Shown here: positions 18,416 to 28,011 of the stretch, piece after piece | How positions within the stretch are numbered: the stretch's first letter is position 1 | Layout: every line of letters starts with the position of its first letter | NCBI RefSeq assembly: GCF_024347335.1 | Contig: NZ_AP025463.1 | Span: forward strand, 806,001 to 870,000 | Origin: Vibrio celticus | GTDB taxonomy: Bacteria; Pseudomonadota; Gammaproteobacteria; Enterobacterales; Vibrionaceae | Reading direction: 5' to 3' | Length of the DNA: 64,000 bases | Program-made: the position numbers and the translations under genes | Notes under the pieces: generated by a model | The model's database searches: none | Told to the model about the DNA's origin: nothing | What the model saw: only the letters and a program-made list of their open reading frames with translations

Positions 18416-18766
18416 TTACAGAATCTCTAGCACTTGCTCTGGTGGACGACCAATTTTTGCTTTGTTGTTCGCGACAACGACTGGGCGCTCAAACAGTTTT
18501 GGATTGGTTGCCATCGCGGCGAAAAGATCTTCATCAGTAACTGAAGCATCACCAAGGTTTGCTTCTTTGTAGTCCGCTTCTTTGGTGCGCATCATGTCGC
18601 GAACACTGTCAAAACCAAGCTGAGTGAATAGTACTTTCAGCTGTTCAACAGTCAAAGGGGTGTCTAGGTATTTGATTACCTCTGGCTGTACGCCGTTTTC
18701 CTGAAGCACTTCTAGAGTTTGACGGCTCTTTGAGCAGCGTGGGTTATGATAAATCACGACAGACAT
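18416..18766 (-). CDS. arsC: Arsenate reductase (glutaredoxin type), YfgD-like
   Basis: 116 residues. The ArsC-family active-site Cys is in YHNPRCSKSRQTL (Cys11), and the conserved Arg is in the FERPVVV segment. It has no ars operon partners; in E. coli yfgD also sits beside bepA, so a role in general thiol-redox or arsenate resistance is equally possible. Confidence 0.88.
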   Translation of the reverse strand: MSVVIYHNPRCSKSRQTLEVLQENGVQPEVIKYLDTPLTVEQLKVLFTQLGFDSVRDMMRTKEADYKEANLGDASVTDEDLFAAMATNPKLFERPVVVANNKAKIGRPPEQVLEIL

Positions 18767-18889
18767 GGTTCTTCCTCATTATTATTTTTGATTTAATTGT
18801 TTAGCTGAAGCCACCAGAAGTGACTTCTTTTTTGTGTAACGTTGAGCTTTCTTTTTATTCTGGTAACGAGCTGTTATCAGTAAACGCTA

Positions 18890-20344
18890 CTATTGTAGCG
18901 ACAAGAAGCGTTCTCTCTGAATCATTAGCTGATCAATTCGAGCGTCGTAGCGTGCTTGTTTTAGGCTTCCTAATTCTGCGATTTGACTTGCTTGCGTGTA
19001 GTACTGAATCGCTTTGTTCCAGTTGGCTTGCAGAGCCAAAATTTCTGCACGAGCAGCCAGTTCTTCGTCGCTATTACCAAGGCTCGTATTTACTTTAGAA
19101 AGTAAGTGCCAGCCATTGGTGTCGTTCGGATTATCGTGCGTGTAACGTTGCAATACGCGAACGGCTTCCTGTAGATCTTCATTTTCAATCAGTGCATTGG
19201 CGTAGTTAATGGTCAGAACCGGGTTGTTTGGTTGACGAACCAGTGCCGATTTAAGTTCTTTAATTGCAACCTCAGGCTGTTTCTTCTCGATGTGCAGATC
19301 AGAAATAGCATCTAGATAAAACAGGTTGGTTGGGTCGCTGTTAATCAGCTTGTTCAGGATGGGCTCTGCTTTGTCTAATTTTTTAGAGTCTAGGTAAACC
19401 AGTGCTTGGCCGTATTCTAATGACGGAACCAAAGCTTTAGGGGCTTTCTTTAGCTGACGCTCAAACCAATCAAGAGCAGCATCATTATTAATGCCAGCAT
19501 AGCGAGCAACAATGCGAGCTCTTGCTAGGTGGTAGTCCAGAGAGGGAGCCAGTTTCAGTGGCGGGTAACTACGAGCACGAGCACGTGAATCGGTAATTCG
19601 GTCTTCTGGTAATGGGTGAGTCAGTAGCATTGGCGGTGGTGTGCTTGCATAGCGGTATTCATCAGCCAAACGGCCAAAGAAACGTGGCATTGCATTCACA
19701 TCAAACCCAGCTTTTGCCAGCGTGTTGATACCAAAGCGGTCGGCTTCTTTTTCATTACTACGTGTGTAGTTGATTTGGCTTTGCATATTACCCGCAGTCG
19801 TTGCCGTTAGGGCTGCAATGCCGGCTTCAGGGGCTGCAATCGCCAGCAATACAGACGCCGCAAGGGCTGCAATGGTTGCTGGAGAACGGCGCGCTTGGTC
19901 TTCCATACTACGTGCTAAGTGACGTTGGGTTACGTGCGCGATTTCGTGCGCTAATACAGAAGCTAATTCACTTTCAGATTGTGCATGCAGGAACAGACCG
20001 GAGTGCAAAGCAACATAACCACCAAAGAAAGCAAAGGCGTTGATGTTGCGGTCACGGATCATAAAGAACTGGAAAGGTGTCTTTACATCATTTGCGTTCG
20101 CGACCAGACGATGGCCAAGCGTATCAATATACAGGTTTAGAACTGGGTCGTTTACGATAGGCTGGCTGCTTCTGATGATGCGCATGTAGGCATCACCATA
20201 GATGAGCTCTTGGTCGATAGTGAGTGTGCCGCCAGCAGCGGTACCGATATCTGGTAGATCCAAACTATTGGCATTCGCCATAGTTGGGGTGCTTAATGTG
20301 GCTGCGATGCATAAGCAAGCAATTGAGCGAGCGCGTTTAAACAT
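18890..20344 (-). CDS. bepA: Periplasmic beta-barrel assembly-enhancing protease BepA
   Basis: 484 residues. An M48 zinc metalloprotease that also chaperones outer-membrane protein assembly. A signal peptide (residues 1-25, ending TMANA) precedes the zinc motif HEIAH and a second Glu ligand in NEKEAD. Tetratricopeptide repeats follow from about residue 300. The ATG at 20344 starts the signal peptide directly; the frame extends 17 codons upstream without support. E. coli keeps bepA divergent from perM in the same way. Confidence 0.94.
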   Translation of the reverse strand: MFKRARSIACLCIAATLSTPTMANANSLDLPDIGTAAGGTLTIDQELIYGDAYMRIIRSSQPIVNDPVLNLYIDTLGHRLVANANDVKTPFQFFMIRDRNINAFAFFGGYVALHSGLFLHAQSESELASVLAHEIAHVTQRHLARSMEDQARRSPATIAALAASVLLAIAAPEAGIAALTATTAGNMQSQINYTRSNEKEADRFGINTLAKAGFDVNAMPRFFGRLADEYRYASTPPPMLLTHPLPEDRITDSRARARSYPPLKLAPSLDYHLARARIVARYAGINNDAALDWFERQLKKAPKALVPSLEYGQALVYLDSKKLDKAEPILNKLINSDPTNLFYLDAISDLHIEKKQPEVAIKELKSALVRQPNNPVLTINYANALIENEDLQEAVRVLQRYTHDNPNDTNGWHLLSKVNTSLGNSDEELAARAEILALQANWNKAIQYYTQASQIAELGSLKQARYDARIDQLMIQRERFLSLQ

Positions 20345-20522
20345 ATTAGTCAGTAATACTCCGTTTCTTCTGACAGTAAGACAAGTGCAATGCAAATTGG
20401 TTCTTTATCTGATTTAACCTTTGCCAAGTGCGTGCGCTATCGTGAAGGAAGATGAATGAATGATGGCGCGTTTTCAAAAACAGATTACAATACGACCCTT
20501 ATAATAAGCATCGAGCTCAAGA

Positions 20523-20762
20523 ATGACACCTAATATTCTAGATTTACGCCAAGAGCGCTGTCCAATGGCGCTATTATTAGCCAAGCGTCACAGTGTAAAG
20601 TTAGAAGTAGGGCAGTCATTGTCAATTTATGTGTCTGATAACAGTTCGATGAAAGATATTGTTACTTATTTGTCTAAGCAAGCCTATGACGTCATCACTG
20701 AGGTTTGCTCTAATTACCATCATCTCCTCGTCACTAAAAAGGAATTGCAGTCAGATGCTTGA
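20523..20762 (+). CDS. TusA/SirA-family sulfur carrier-like protein
   Basis: 79 residues with the family motif centred on Cys14 in ERCPMALLL. The TusA family relays persulfide sulfur or acts in redox chemistry; the exact role here is unknown, and other TusA-type proteins exist in most genomes. Its last codons overlap the start of perM by 8 bases, so the two are translationally coupled. Confidence 0.85.
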   Translation: MTPNILDLRQERCPMALLLAKRHSVKLEVGQSLSIYVSDNSSMKDIVTYLSKQAYDVITEVCSNYHHLLVTKKELQSDA

Positions 20763-21831
20763 AATGGTCAATCGTTGGTATAAACGACGTTTCTCTGATC
20801 CCCATGCTGTCAGTTTGGTTGCCATCATTCTCTTCGGCTTTATTACGATCTACTTCTTTGGTCACCTAATTGCACCACTCTTGGTTGCGATTGTGTTGGC
20901 TTATTTGCTTGAGTGGCCTGTTACCCAACTTCAAAGACTCGGTGTTCCAAGAACGCCCTCGGTGATGTTGGTGATCATGATGTTCTTTAGCGTGATGCTA
21001 CTTGCGATCTTTGGTTTGGTACCAACTATTTGGGAACAAGTGGGTAACCTAATCAATGACATCCCAAGCATGTATGGCAGCTTGCAAAACTTCATTGCAA
21101 CGATTCCTGAACGCTATCCAGAACTAGCCAACCTGCAGATCGTTGAGTCCATTATGTCTAACGCCAAGAACAAAGCGTTAGGTTTTGGTGAAAGTGTTGT
21201 CAAAGGCTCTCTTGCTTCTCTTGTGAGCTTAGCGACCTTGGCGGTTTACTTGATTCTTGTACCACTGCTTATCTTCTTCTTGTTAAAGGACAAAGAAGAG
21301 ATGATCAGAATGGCGAGTGGTGTACTTCCTCGAAATCGTCGTTTAGCGACCAAAGTATGGGAAGAGATGAACCAGCAAATCTCGAACTACATTCGCGGTA
21401 AAGTCTTAGAGATTTTGATCGTTGGTGGTGTCAGCTACGTAACCTTTGCGATTCTGGACCTGCGTTATTCAGTCTTGTTGGCTGTCGCGGTTGGCTTCTC
21501 AGTACTGATCCCTTATATCGGTGCGGCAGCTGTGACTGTTCCGGTAGCGATCGTTGGTCTGTTCCAGTGGGGATTAGAGCCTCAGTTTTACTGGTTGCTT
21601 CTCGCTTACGGTATTATCCAAGCGCTAGATGGCAACGTGCTCGTTCCGGTTCTTTTTTCTGAAGCGGTGAACCTGCACCCAGTGGCCATTATTGTTGCCG
21701 TGTTAGTGTTTGGTGGACTGTGGGGATTCTGGGGCGTGTTCTTTGCTATCCCGTTAGCGACGCTAGTTAAGGCGGTTTGGAATGCCTTGCCGAGTCACGC
21801 ATTAGACGATGACCCCGAACATCAAAAATAA
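20755..21831 (+). CDS. perM: AI-2E family transporter PerM
   Basis: 358 residues with about eight membrane segments and the AI-2E exporter family pattern (LGVPRTPSVML near the start, PYIGAAAVTVPVA, and the final GFWGVFFAIPLATLVKAV). The family includes proposed autoinducer-2 exporters and Na+(Li+)/H+ antiporters; the substrate cannot be read from sequence. The ATG at 20755 (MLEMVNRW) is chosen; ATG 20764 is an alternative. The longer open frame upstream lies inside the TusA-like gene. Confidence 0.9.
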   Translation: MLEMVNRWYKRRFSDPHAVSLVAIILFGFITIYFFGHLIAPLLVAIVLAYLLEWPVTQLQRLGVPRTPSVMLVIMMFFSVMLLAIFGLVPTIWEQVGNLINDIPSMYGSLQNFIATIPERYPELANLQIVESIMSNAKNKALGFGESVVKGSLASLVSLATLAVYLILVPLLIFFLLKDKEEMIRMASGVLPRNRRLATKVWEEMNQQISNYIRGKVLEILIVGGVSYVTFAILDLRYSVLLAVAVGFSVLIPYIGAAAVTVPVAIVGLFQWGLEPQFYWLLLAYGIIQALDGNVLVPVLFSEAVNLHPVAIIVAVLVFGGLWGFWGVFFAIPLATLVKAVWNALPSHALDDDPEHQK

Positions 21832-21846
21832 TTGATCTTGTTATAG

Positions 21847-21881
21847 AAAAAGGCCGAACATCCATGATGTTCGGCCTTTTT
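21847..21881 (+). terminator. Rho-independent terminator after perM
   Basis: AGGCCGAACATC pairs with GATGTTCGGCCT around a 4-base loop; A tract before, T tract after. Confidence 0.92.
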
Positions 21882-21967
21882 GCTCTTAGCTTAATAATTA
21901 GCTTAATGAGTGTTGCTCTTGGATTAGAAAGCGGTGAATCTAAGTCATTAACTCACTCAAATCGCCC

Positions 21968-22438
21968 TTAAGCTTCTTGATTGAAGTAATCGAGAACCAC
22001 TTCGTGGTGAGTCTTAGTCTTGAACTTGTTGAAGACATGTTCAATCTGACCTTCTTCATCAATTAGGAAGCTAATACGGTGCAGACCGTCGTATACCTTA
22101 CCCATGAATTTTTTTTCACCCCAAACACCAAACTGTTCAGCAACGCTATGGTCTTCATCAGATAGCAGTGTGAAGTTTAGAGATTTCTTTTCAACGAAGT
22201 TTGGTAGACGTTTTACGGGGTCAACACTCACACCTAGAACAACCACGTTCAGGTCATCAAGCTGTGCTTTGATATCACGCAGGCCTTCCGCTTGCACAAT
22301 ACAACCTGGAGTCATTGCTTTTGGGTAAAAATAGAAAAGTACTTTTTTACCTTTGAAGTCACCAAGAGATACGATATTGCCATCTTGATCTGGAAGAGAA
22401 AAAGCAGGTGCTGGAACACCAGCCGTTAGCGTATTCAT
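21968..22438 (-). CDS. bcp: Thiol peroxidase Bcp (PrxQ-type peroxiredoxin), single cysteine
   Basis: 156 residues. Reduces hydroperoxides through the peroxidatic Cys46 in MTPGCIVQAEGLRD. Unusually this is the only Cys: the position five residues on, a Cys in E. coli Bcp, is Glu here, and the later Cys (DHQVCEQF in E. coli) is Ala. The enzyme would therefore act as a 1-Cys peroxiredoxin. Starts 12 bases after gcvR, the same gcvR-bcp order as E. coli. Confidence 0.94.
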   Translation of the reverse strand: MNTLTAGVPAPAFSLPDQDGNIVSLGDFKGKKVLFYFYPKAMTPGCIVQAEGLRDIKAQLDDLNVVVLGVSVDPVKRLPNFVEKKSLNFTLLSDEDHSVAEQFGVWGEKKFMGKVYDGLHRISFLIDEEGQIEHVFNKFKTKTHHEVVLDYFNQEA

Positions 22439-22450
22439 GACATTTCCTTT

Positions 22451-22993
22451 TTAAAGACTGTTTTTGATAAAGTTGAGCGAGCCTTGGACTGATAGGCTCT
22501 GACACAGCGAATCGAATTCTTCTTGTAGCTGCATCAAGTTACATTCTGATTGCACAGAAGCGGTAATAGAGATATGGAATTGGTCGTTGTCGAGTTGAAC
22601 TTTAGATTTATTGATGGTTCGTGCACTTAACGAATCGAGGCCGATGTTTCGGTCTGCGAAGAACTGAGTAAACTGCTCAGTAAGGCCGATTTTATCGTCT
22701 GACTCAACGAACACCTCTACTGTGTAAGAGTTCTCAATAACATCATGAGTTGAGGTTCGCTTCATAATCGTAATCAAGTCGTGCTCTTGTCCAAGCAAGG
22801 GCAAGGTGGTTTCAACGCGGGTAATGTTGTTTGCCTTTCCAGACAGCAGCATGATAAGCGTAAACTCTTCGCCAAACAGGGCGATACGGCTATCAATAAT
22901 GTTACAGCCTGATTGGGTGACTAAATGAACCACTTGGTTGCATACACCTGGGCGATCAGTGCCCACAGCTGTGATTACTAGATGTTGAGTCAT
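22451..22993 (-). CDS. gcvR: Glycine cleavage system transcriptional repressor GcvR
   Basis: 180 residues with two ACT domains (about 5-85 and 95-175). The first opens ITAVGTDRPGVCNQVV, typical of GcvR. It controls gcv expression by binding GcvA rather than DNA. The ATG at 22993 gives the family N-terminus MTQHLVITAVG; the open frame extends 15 codons upstream without similarity. Divergent from dapA. Confidence 0.92.
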   Translation of the reverse strand: MTQHLVITAVGTDRPGVCNQVVHLVTQSGCNIIDSRIALFGEEFTLIMLLSGKANNITRVETTLPLLGQEHDLITIMKRTSTHDVIENSYTVEVFVESDDKIGLTEQFTQFFADRNIGLDSLSARTINKSKVQLDNDQFHISITASVQSECNLMQLQEEFDSLCQSLSVQGSLNFIKNSL

Positions 22994-23367
22994 AAAATCA
23001 CGTCTCTTTATATTCCATTGATTCATGCATGTTAGCACAGTTAGCTCGTGGAATAAGCGTGCGTACGGGGCTTTTTATGAGCCACCTTGCTTCGAACATG
23101 TAACCAATGATAAGAATATCGAGCGCGTTAAAAAATGAGATAGAGTGATGAGAGCACAGCTTACTTGTTACTGACATCCAGTGATGTGCTATCCGCTAGA
23201 TTGAGTGCAGGTTACCCAAATTCTAGGTAGAACGCCGTTAGAAGTCGTTTTACCTCAAACATACGACAATATTTAATGCAGATGTTGCCGGTAAGCCACT
23301 TTAATGTCTTGTGTTTATTGATTGGCTTACAGTAACATGCAAAAAGAATAAATTAAGGGAGATAGAC
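22994..23367. other. gcvR-dapA divergent intergenic region, no gene seen
   Basis: 374 bases holding the outward promoters of gcvR and dapA. I see no lysine riboswitch-like conserved structure, no terminator and no convincing ORF. Confidence 0.5.
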
Positions 23368-24246
23368 ATGTTTTCAGGAAGTATCGTTGCGCTAGTTACG
23401 CCATTTAATACAGATGGTGAAGTGGATTTCGACAGCCTTAAAAAGTTAGTTGAGCACCATGTTGCTGCAGGTAGTGATGGTCTGGTTGCGGTTGGCACAA
23501 CAGGTGAGTCTTCAACACTCACTATTGAAGAGCATGTCAAAGTCGTCAATAAGATCGTTGAATTTGCTGATGGTCGTATTCCCGTTATCGCTGGTACAGG
23601 TGCAAATGCAACTCACGAATCTGTTCTATTCAGCCGTTTGTTGAATGGTTCTGGTATTGCTGGTTGCCTGAGTGTAACGCCTTACTACAACAAACCGACT
23701 CAAGAAGGTTTGTACCAACACTACAAAGCGATTGCTGAAGTCAGTGACGTTCCACAAATCCTATACAATGTTCCTGGTCGTACCGCTGTAGACTTGCTGC
23801 CAGAAACGGTTGCTCGCCTTGCTGAGATCGAAAACATCGTTGCACTGAAAGATGCGACGGGTGATCTCGACAGAATTGCAATTCACCGTGAACTTTGTGG
23901 CGAAGACTTTATCTTACTAAGTGGTGATGACTTAACAGGTCTAGAATTTGTTAAGCGTGGTGGCGATGGCGTGATCTCTGTAACGAATAATGTTGCAGCC
24001 GCTGATATGGCAACCATGTTCAAGCTAGCGAAAGAAGGTAAGTTTGAAGAAGCAGAAGCGATCAATGAGCGTTTGATGCCTCTACATAAGAATTTGTTCG
24101 TTGAGTCTAACCCTATTCCCGTAAAATGGGCGGTTCATAAAATGGGTCTGATTGCTGAAGGTGGCTTACGTCTACCGCTGACTGAACTGTCAGAGCCAGC
24201 TCAACCTGTTGTTGCTCAAGCAATGACTGAAGCGTGCATTTACTAA
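23368..24246 (+). CDS. dapA: 4-hydroxy-tetrahydrodipicolinate synthase
   Basis: 292 residues. Condenses pyruvate with aspartate semialdehyde, committing to lysine and diaminopimelate synthesis. Schiff-base Lys161 is in IVALKDATGD and Tyr133 in ILYNVPGRT; the substrate motif GTTGESSTL is at 43-51. ATG at 23368 follows AAGGGAGATAG. The frame opens upstream at 23311 without family similarity. Followed by bamC, the same order as in E. coli. Confidence 0.97.
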   Translation: MFSGSIVALVTPFNTDGEVDFDSLKKLVEHHVAAGSDGLVAVGTTGESSTLTIEEHVKVVNKIVEFADGRIPVIAGTGANATHESVLFSRLLNGSGIAGCLSVTPYYNKPTQEGLYQHYKAIAEVSDVPQILYNVPGRTAVDLLPETVARLAEIENIVALKDATGDLDRIAIHRELCGEDFILLSGDDLTGLEFVKRGGDGVISVTNNVAAADMATMFKLAKEGKFEEAEAINERLMPLHKNLFVESNPIPVKWAVHKMGLIAEGGLRLPLTELSEPAQPVVAQAMTEACIY

Positions 24247-24294
24247 AACGTATGAAGTGATGCCGAAGCGAACCTTCGGCATTTAGGAGTATAA

Positions 24295-25341
24295 ATGAAG
24301 TATTCTCACCAGCTAGTGATTGGGTCACTGGCTGTTTTCGTTCTTACAGCATGTTCTGGCAGCCCGACTCAACGTCGCCAAGCCAAAGATGATTTCGAAT
24401 ACTTAGAAACACCTGAGTTTTCACAATGGCAATTCCCTGAAGATGCTCAGCCTCAGTTCTACCCAAATTTTGACATCCCAAGCGGTGAATTCAGTGGTGG
24501 TACAGGTCGTGAAGTGGATATTCGTCCACCGCAACAAGTGCTTGAGCTTATCCCAGGGGCTCGTGCTGAGCGTCAAAACGGTGAAGTGACACTATGGCTT
24601 CTTCGTGCTGAAGAGGCAGATCGCGTGTGGCAAACGGCTGTAGATATGCTGGCTCAGCGTGGTATTGGTATTCGTGAGCAATCAGAGAATGAGATTGAGA
24701 CTGATTGGGTAACTTGGGTTTCTGAAGATGAAGACGTAGAGATTGGCAGCCGCTACTCAATGTCTCGCTTCCAAGCGAATAACCGTCATGGCTTCAAGAT
24801 TAATCTGATTGATTGGCGTGAAGGTACTGAAGAGAAACCGGTAACGGCAACCAATAAAGAACGTTACAACGCGTTCCTGACTAACCTAGTTATGGCTAAG
24901 TACGATGAAAACCTTCGTGCTGAAGCGGAGCTGAAAGCACAAGAGTTAGTGAAGCGTATTCCAATCTCAATGGGTGCTGACCGTAGTGGTTTCCCTGTGA
25001 TTATTGCTCGTACGCCATACAATGTATTCTGGCAGCGCCTGCCTAGCTTGTTGCCTGAAATGGGCTTTGAGCTTGAAGAACGCAATCAATCTCAGGGTAC
25101 GGTGAAGGCGAAGTACGCAGCACCAGATGATGAGTTCTGGGAAGAAATTGGCCTACAGCCTATTGACTTAGCGCCAGGCACTTACAACTTCCTATTTGGT
25201 GATCTTGGCAACCGTACGTCAATCAACGTAACGGATGCATCAGGTAAGCCAGTAGAAGAAGAGCTGCTTAAATCAATGGTTCCGGTACTGGCGCATATTG
25301 CTGACCAAACCAAAGATGACAAAGAAGCGAAAGCTGAGTAG
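24295..25341 (+). CDS. bamC: Outer-membrane assembly lipoprotein BamC
   Basis: 348 residues. Lipoprotein of the BAM complex that inserts beta-barrel proteins. Signal peptide with lipobox LTAC (Cys19), then the conserved unstructured N-terminal stretch that contacts BamD (about 20-95) and two helix-grip domains (about 95-210 and 230-335). ATG is preceded by AGGAG. 48 bases after dapA, likely one transcript. Confidence 0.93.
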   Translation: MKYSHQLVIGSLAVFVLTACSGSPTQRRQAKDDFEYLETPEFSQWQFPEDAQPQFYPNFDIPSGEFSGGTGREVDIRPPQQVLELIPGARAERQNGEVTLWLLRAEEADRVWQTAVDMLAQRGIGIREQSENEIETDWVTWVSEDEDVEIGSRYSMSRFQANNRHGFKINLIDWREGTEEKPVTATNKERYNAFLTNLVMAKYDENLRAEAELKAQELVKRIPISMGADRSGFPVIIARTPYNVFWQRLPSLLPEMGFELEERNQSQGTVKAKYAAPDDEFWEEIGLQPIDLAPGTYNFLFGDLGNRTSINVTDASGKPVEEELLKSMVPVLAHIADQTKDDKEAKAE

Positions 25342-25400
25342 TCGCACTTAAGCCGTCACAGAGCGGAGTTAAATCAGTTCTGTGATTAGCTCAAGCAAAT

Positions 25401-25432
25401 AAAAAAGAGGACACACTGTGTCCTCTTTTTTT
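25401..25432 (+). terminator. Rho-independent terminator after bamC
   Basis: AGAGGACACA pairs with TGTGTCCTCT (overlapping a 3-base loop) between A6 and T7 tracts. Confidence 0.92.
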
Positions 25433-25490
25433 GTATTCGTTGTCATCAGGTTGTATTGGTCAATCAAGCTGATTAGCCAAAGCAAAAAAG

Positions 25491-25700
25491 CTATGCGTCT
25501 TTACTGTCTTTGGATTCTTCTTTTTCAGCTTTCTCTTGGTTAAGTTTATCCAAGCGATTGAGCTTATCTAAGTCTCGCTCAGTTTTACCTCGGCCCGTCA
25601 GATCCATATTGGCGGTCTGTTTGAGCGCTGCGATGTTACCCACCACAACGCTAACCACGATGATGATGATAACCCAAGGGTTTGTAAGCCACTCCAACAT
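25491..25700 (-). CDS. DUF2897 family small membrane protein
   Basis: 69 residues: one N-terminal membrane helix (about 8-25, PWVIIIIVVSVVVGNIAAL) and a highly charged Lys/Glu/Asp tail. Resembles E. coli YpfN in size, architecture and position near dapE. Function unknown. Starts 8 bases after the M15 peptidase stop, so operonic with it. Confidence 0.75.
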   Translation of the reverse strand: MLEWLTNPWVIIIIVVSVVVGNIAALKQTANMDLTGRGKTERDLDKLNRLDKLNQEKAEKEESKDSKDA

Positions 25701-25708
25701 AAGCGCTC

Positions 25709-26383
25709 CTAATGACTGATATTCGCTACGAAGCGTGCATAGATCTCGTCTAGCTGCTCCATAATAATCTCATACCCTAATATTGGCTTAGATTGGAGTT
25801 GCTTGCCAAGTAAAGTCGGAGATAACTGTGATAAACACGACTCCGATACTTTGCGATGGCTGATATGCCATGGTTCGACCGCCACACCACCTAGGTCTTC
25901 GCTATAAGGAAAAAAGAACCCAAATTGCGAAGCGTGAACAGATAGCCATTGGTAAAACGCGTGCTGGTGGCCAGTAAGGTATTCCCATGGCTCTAATTGC
26001 AACTGTGTGCCTTCAGGTAAGTCGTTTCGAGCAAAGACATCAAAGTCACAACCCCAATGATGACGGCTCGCTCCGGGAAGGGCAGACCATCTCAGGATTG
26101 CCGACAATTTCTGATGTTCACTGAGTGTTGAAGCATCAAGTGGTTGGCTCTCTGAATCTAATATTGGCGCTTCACCAGAAAACTTACGGTTCCAAATCAG
26201 AGACTGCCTTGCGTAGTCGCGAAAGCCACTGGCAATCTCCATTTTGAAACCAGCAAGTTGAGCAGCTTCAATCAAATTGTTTAGGTCATCTTTGACCTCA
26301 CGGTGAACCAAGAAGGTTTTGCTGCCAATGAGGCTAGGTTCTAGATGAGAATCTGATTTTCCGGTTAGCTGCTCTGGTGTCAT
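25709..26383 (-). CDS. M15 family metallopeptidase (VanY-like D,D-carboxypeptidase)
   Basis: 224 residues. The M15 zinc-binding pattern is present: His and Asp in SRHHWGCDFDVF and the catalytic Glu/His in EPWHISH; SGFRDYARQ is a further family signature. Such enzymes trim D-Ala from peptidoglycan stem peptides, but no signal peptide is visible, so location is uncertain. ATG at 26383 preferred; GTG at 26395 is the upstream alternative. Lies 45 bases after dapE. Confidence 0.85.
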   Translation of the reverse strand: MTPEQLTGKSDSHLEPSLIGSKTFLVHREVKDDLNNLIEAAQLAGFKMEIASGFRDYARQSLIWNRKFSGEAPILDSESQPLDASTLSEHQKLSAILRWSALPGASRHHWGCDFDVFARNDLPEGTQLQLEPWEYLTGHQHAFYQWLSVHASQFGFFFPYSEDLGGVAVEPWHISHRKVSESCLSQLSPTLLGKQLQSKPILGYEIIMEQLDEIYARFVANISH

Positions 26384-26428
26384 AACGTGTCTCACAATAA
26401 TTAGATGCTATGAATCGCTGATGAAAGA

Positions 26429-27565
26429 CTATTTAGCGAACAGGTTCACTAATGTTCTTTCGTACATGTCAGTTAGCTTCTCTAAATCCGCCACTTTCAC
26501 GCATTCGTTAACCTTGTGAATCGTTGCGTTAACAGGACCTAGTTCTACCACTTGCCCCTTCATGCGAGCAATAAAGCGGCCGTCAGATGTACCACCTGTG
26601 GTAAGCAGCGCAGGCTTAACATCATTCACGTGACCGACTGCATCGACAATAGCATCAAGCAATGAGCCTGCGTCTGTTAAGAACGGGTCGCCATTGAAGG
26701 TCCATTTCAGATCGTATTCGAAGTCGTACTTATCGAGCGTTGTTGTGATTCGCTCAACGATGATGTCGTTGCTTAACTCTGTGCTAAAACGCAGGTTAAA
26801 CTGAACATTAAACTCACCAGGGATAACGTTTGAAGCACCCGTACCTGCGCTTACATTAGGGATTTGGAAACTGGTTGGTGGGAAGTAATCATTGCCTTTG
26901 TCCCACTCAGTCGTTGCCAACTCGTTGATAGCAAGCAGAGAGCTGTGTACCGGGTTATTCGCTAGATGAGGGTAGGCAACATGGCCTTGTGTACCTTTAA
27001 TCGTTAGGTCGCCAGTGATAGAGCCACGACGGCCATTCTTCACGACATCACCCACGAACTCAGTGCTCGATGGTTCACCAACGATACACATATCGATGTT
27101 TTCACCGCGTGCCATTAATGCTTCAACAACACGTACTGTACCGTTGATGAAAGGGCCTTCTTCATCTGAAGTGATCAAGAAACCGATTGAGCCTGTGTGG
27201 TCTGGGTGTTTGGCAATGAACTGCTCGACAGCAACAATCATTGAAGCCAGAGAGCCTTTCATATCAGCAGCGCCACGGCCATGTAGGAAACCGTCTACGA
27301 TAGTCGGTTCGAATGGCTTGGTATTCCACTGTTCGATTGGGCCTGCAGGCACTACATCAGTGTGACCAGCAAAAGCAAACAGAGGCGCTTCAGTACCACG
27401 GCGAGCCCAGAAGTTGGTCGTATCTTCAAATACCATCACTTCGATTTCAAAACCGAGTGCTTTTAAGCGTTCAATCATCAGGTCTTGGCAGCCTGCATCT
27501 TCTGGTGTTACCGATTGACGGCTGATTAGGTCTTTTGCCAGAGCCAAAGTTGGGCTATCTGTCAT
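26429..27565 (-). CDS. dapE: Succinyl-diaminopimelate desuccinylase
   Basis: 378 residues, M20 dizinc hydrolase of the lysine/diaminopimelate pathway. Metal-ligand motifs: FAGHTDVVPAG, GRGAADMKGS and the catalytic Glu pair in TSDEEGP. The C-terminal GPVNATIHKVNECV holds the last ligand His. The gene partners dapA at 23.4 kb in the same pathway. YffB-like gene precedes it, as in E. coli. Confidence 0.96.
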   Translation of the reverse strand: MTDSPTLALAKDLISRQSVTPEDAGCQDLMIERLKALGFEIEVMVFEDTTNFWARRGTEAPLFAFAGHTDVVPAGPIEQWNTKPFEPTIVDGFLHGRGAADMKGSLASMIVAVEQFIAKHPDHTGSIGFLITSDEEGPFINGTVRVVEALMARGENIDMCIVGEPSSTEFVGDVVKNGRRGSITGDLTIKGTQGHVAYPHLANNPVHSSLLAINELATTEWDKGNDYFPPTSFQIPNVSAGTGASNVIPGEFNVQFNLRFSTELSNDIIVERITTTLDKYDFEYDLKWTFNGDPFLTDAGSLLDAIVDAVGHVNDVKPALLTTGGTSDGRFIARMKGQVVELGPVNATIHKVNECVKVADLEKLTDMYERTLVNLFAK

Positions 27566-27663
27566 CCTTGAATTCCTTGTTTAAATAAAACGTCTAGTCA
27601 TTAATTTTTAGGCGCTGATTCAATGATCAACTTCCTGTTGTCTGTCTATGTAAATACAACGAT

Positions 27664-28011
27664 CTAAGCAAAAATAGCCGCGTATTGGTCGGCTTTAAAT
27701 CCGATGTGAAGTTTGCCCTCTACTTTTAAGATTGGGCGCTTGATCATTGCAGGTTGTTCAACAAGCAAAGTCACCGCTTTTTCTTCTGTTAGGGTATCTT
27801 TCTGTTCTTGAGAAAGTTGGCGATAAGTCGTACCACGTTTGTTTAGCACAAGCTCCCAACCTAGCTCAGAGCAGAAGCCTGTTACTAGCTCTTCTGTGAT
27901 GCCTTGTTTGCGATAATCGTGAAATTCGAACTCGATACCTTCAGCTTCGAGCCATTTCTTTGCTTTTTTAATGGTGTCGCAATTTGGGATACCAAACATG
28001 GTGATAGTCAT
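27664..28011 (-). CDS. ArsC/Spx-family reductase, YffB-like
   Basis: 115 residues of thioredoxin-like fold with the ArsC-family active site FGIPNCDTIKKA (Cys10) and the conserved Arg in KRPILKVEG. YffB proteins are thought to reduce glutathione adducts, not arsenate; the substrate is unproven. About 100 bases upstream of dapE on the same strand, as in E. coli yffB-dapE. Confidence 0.87.
   Translation of the reverse strand: MTITMFGIPNCDTIKKAKKWLEAEGIEFEFHDYRKQGITEELVTGFCSELGWELVLNKRGTTYRQLSQEQKDTLTEEKAVTLLVEQPAMIKRPILKVEGKLHIGFKADQYAAIFA

Noticed and set aside
22994..23367. Possible lysine riboswitch before dapA
   Set aside because: No conserved stem arrangement or terminator hairpin is seen upstream of dapA.
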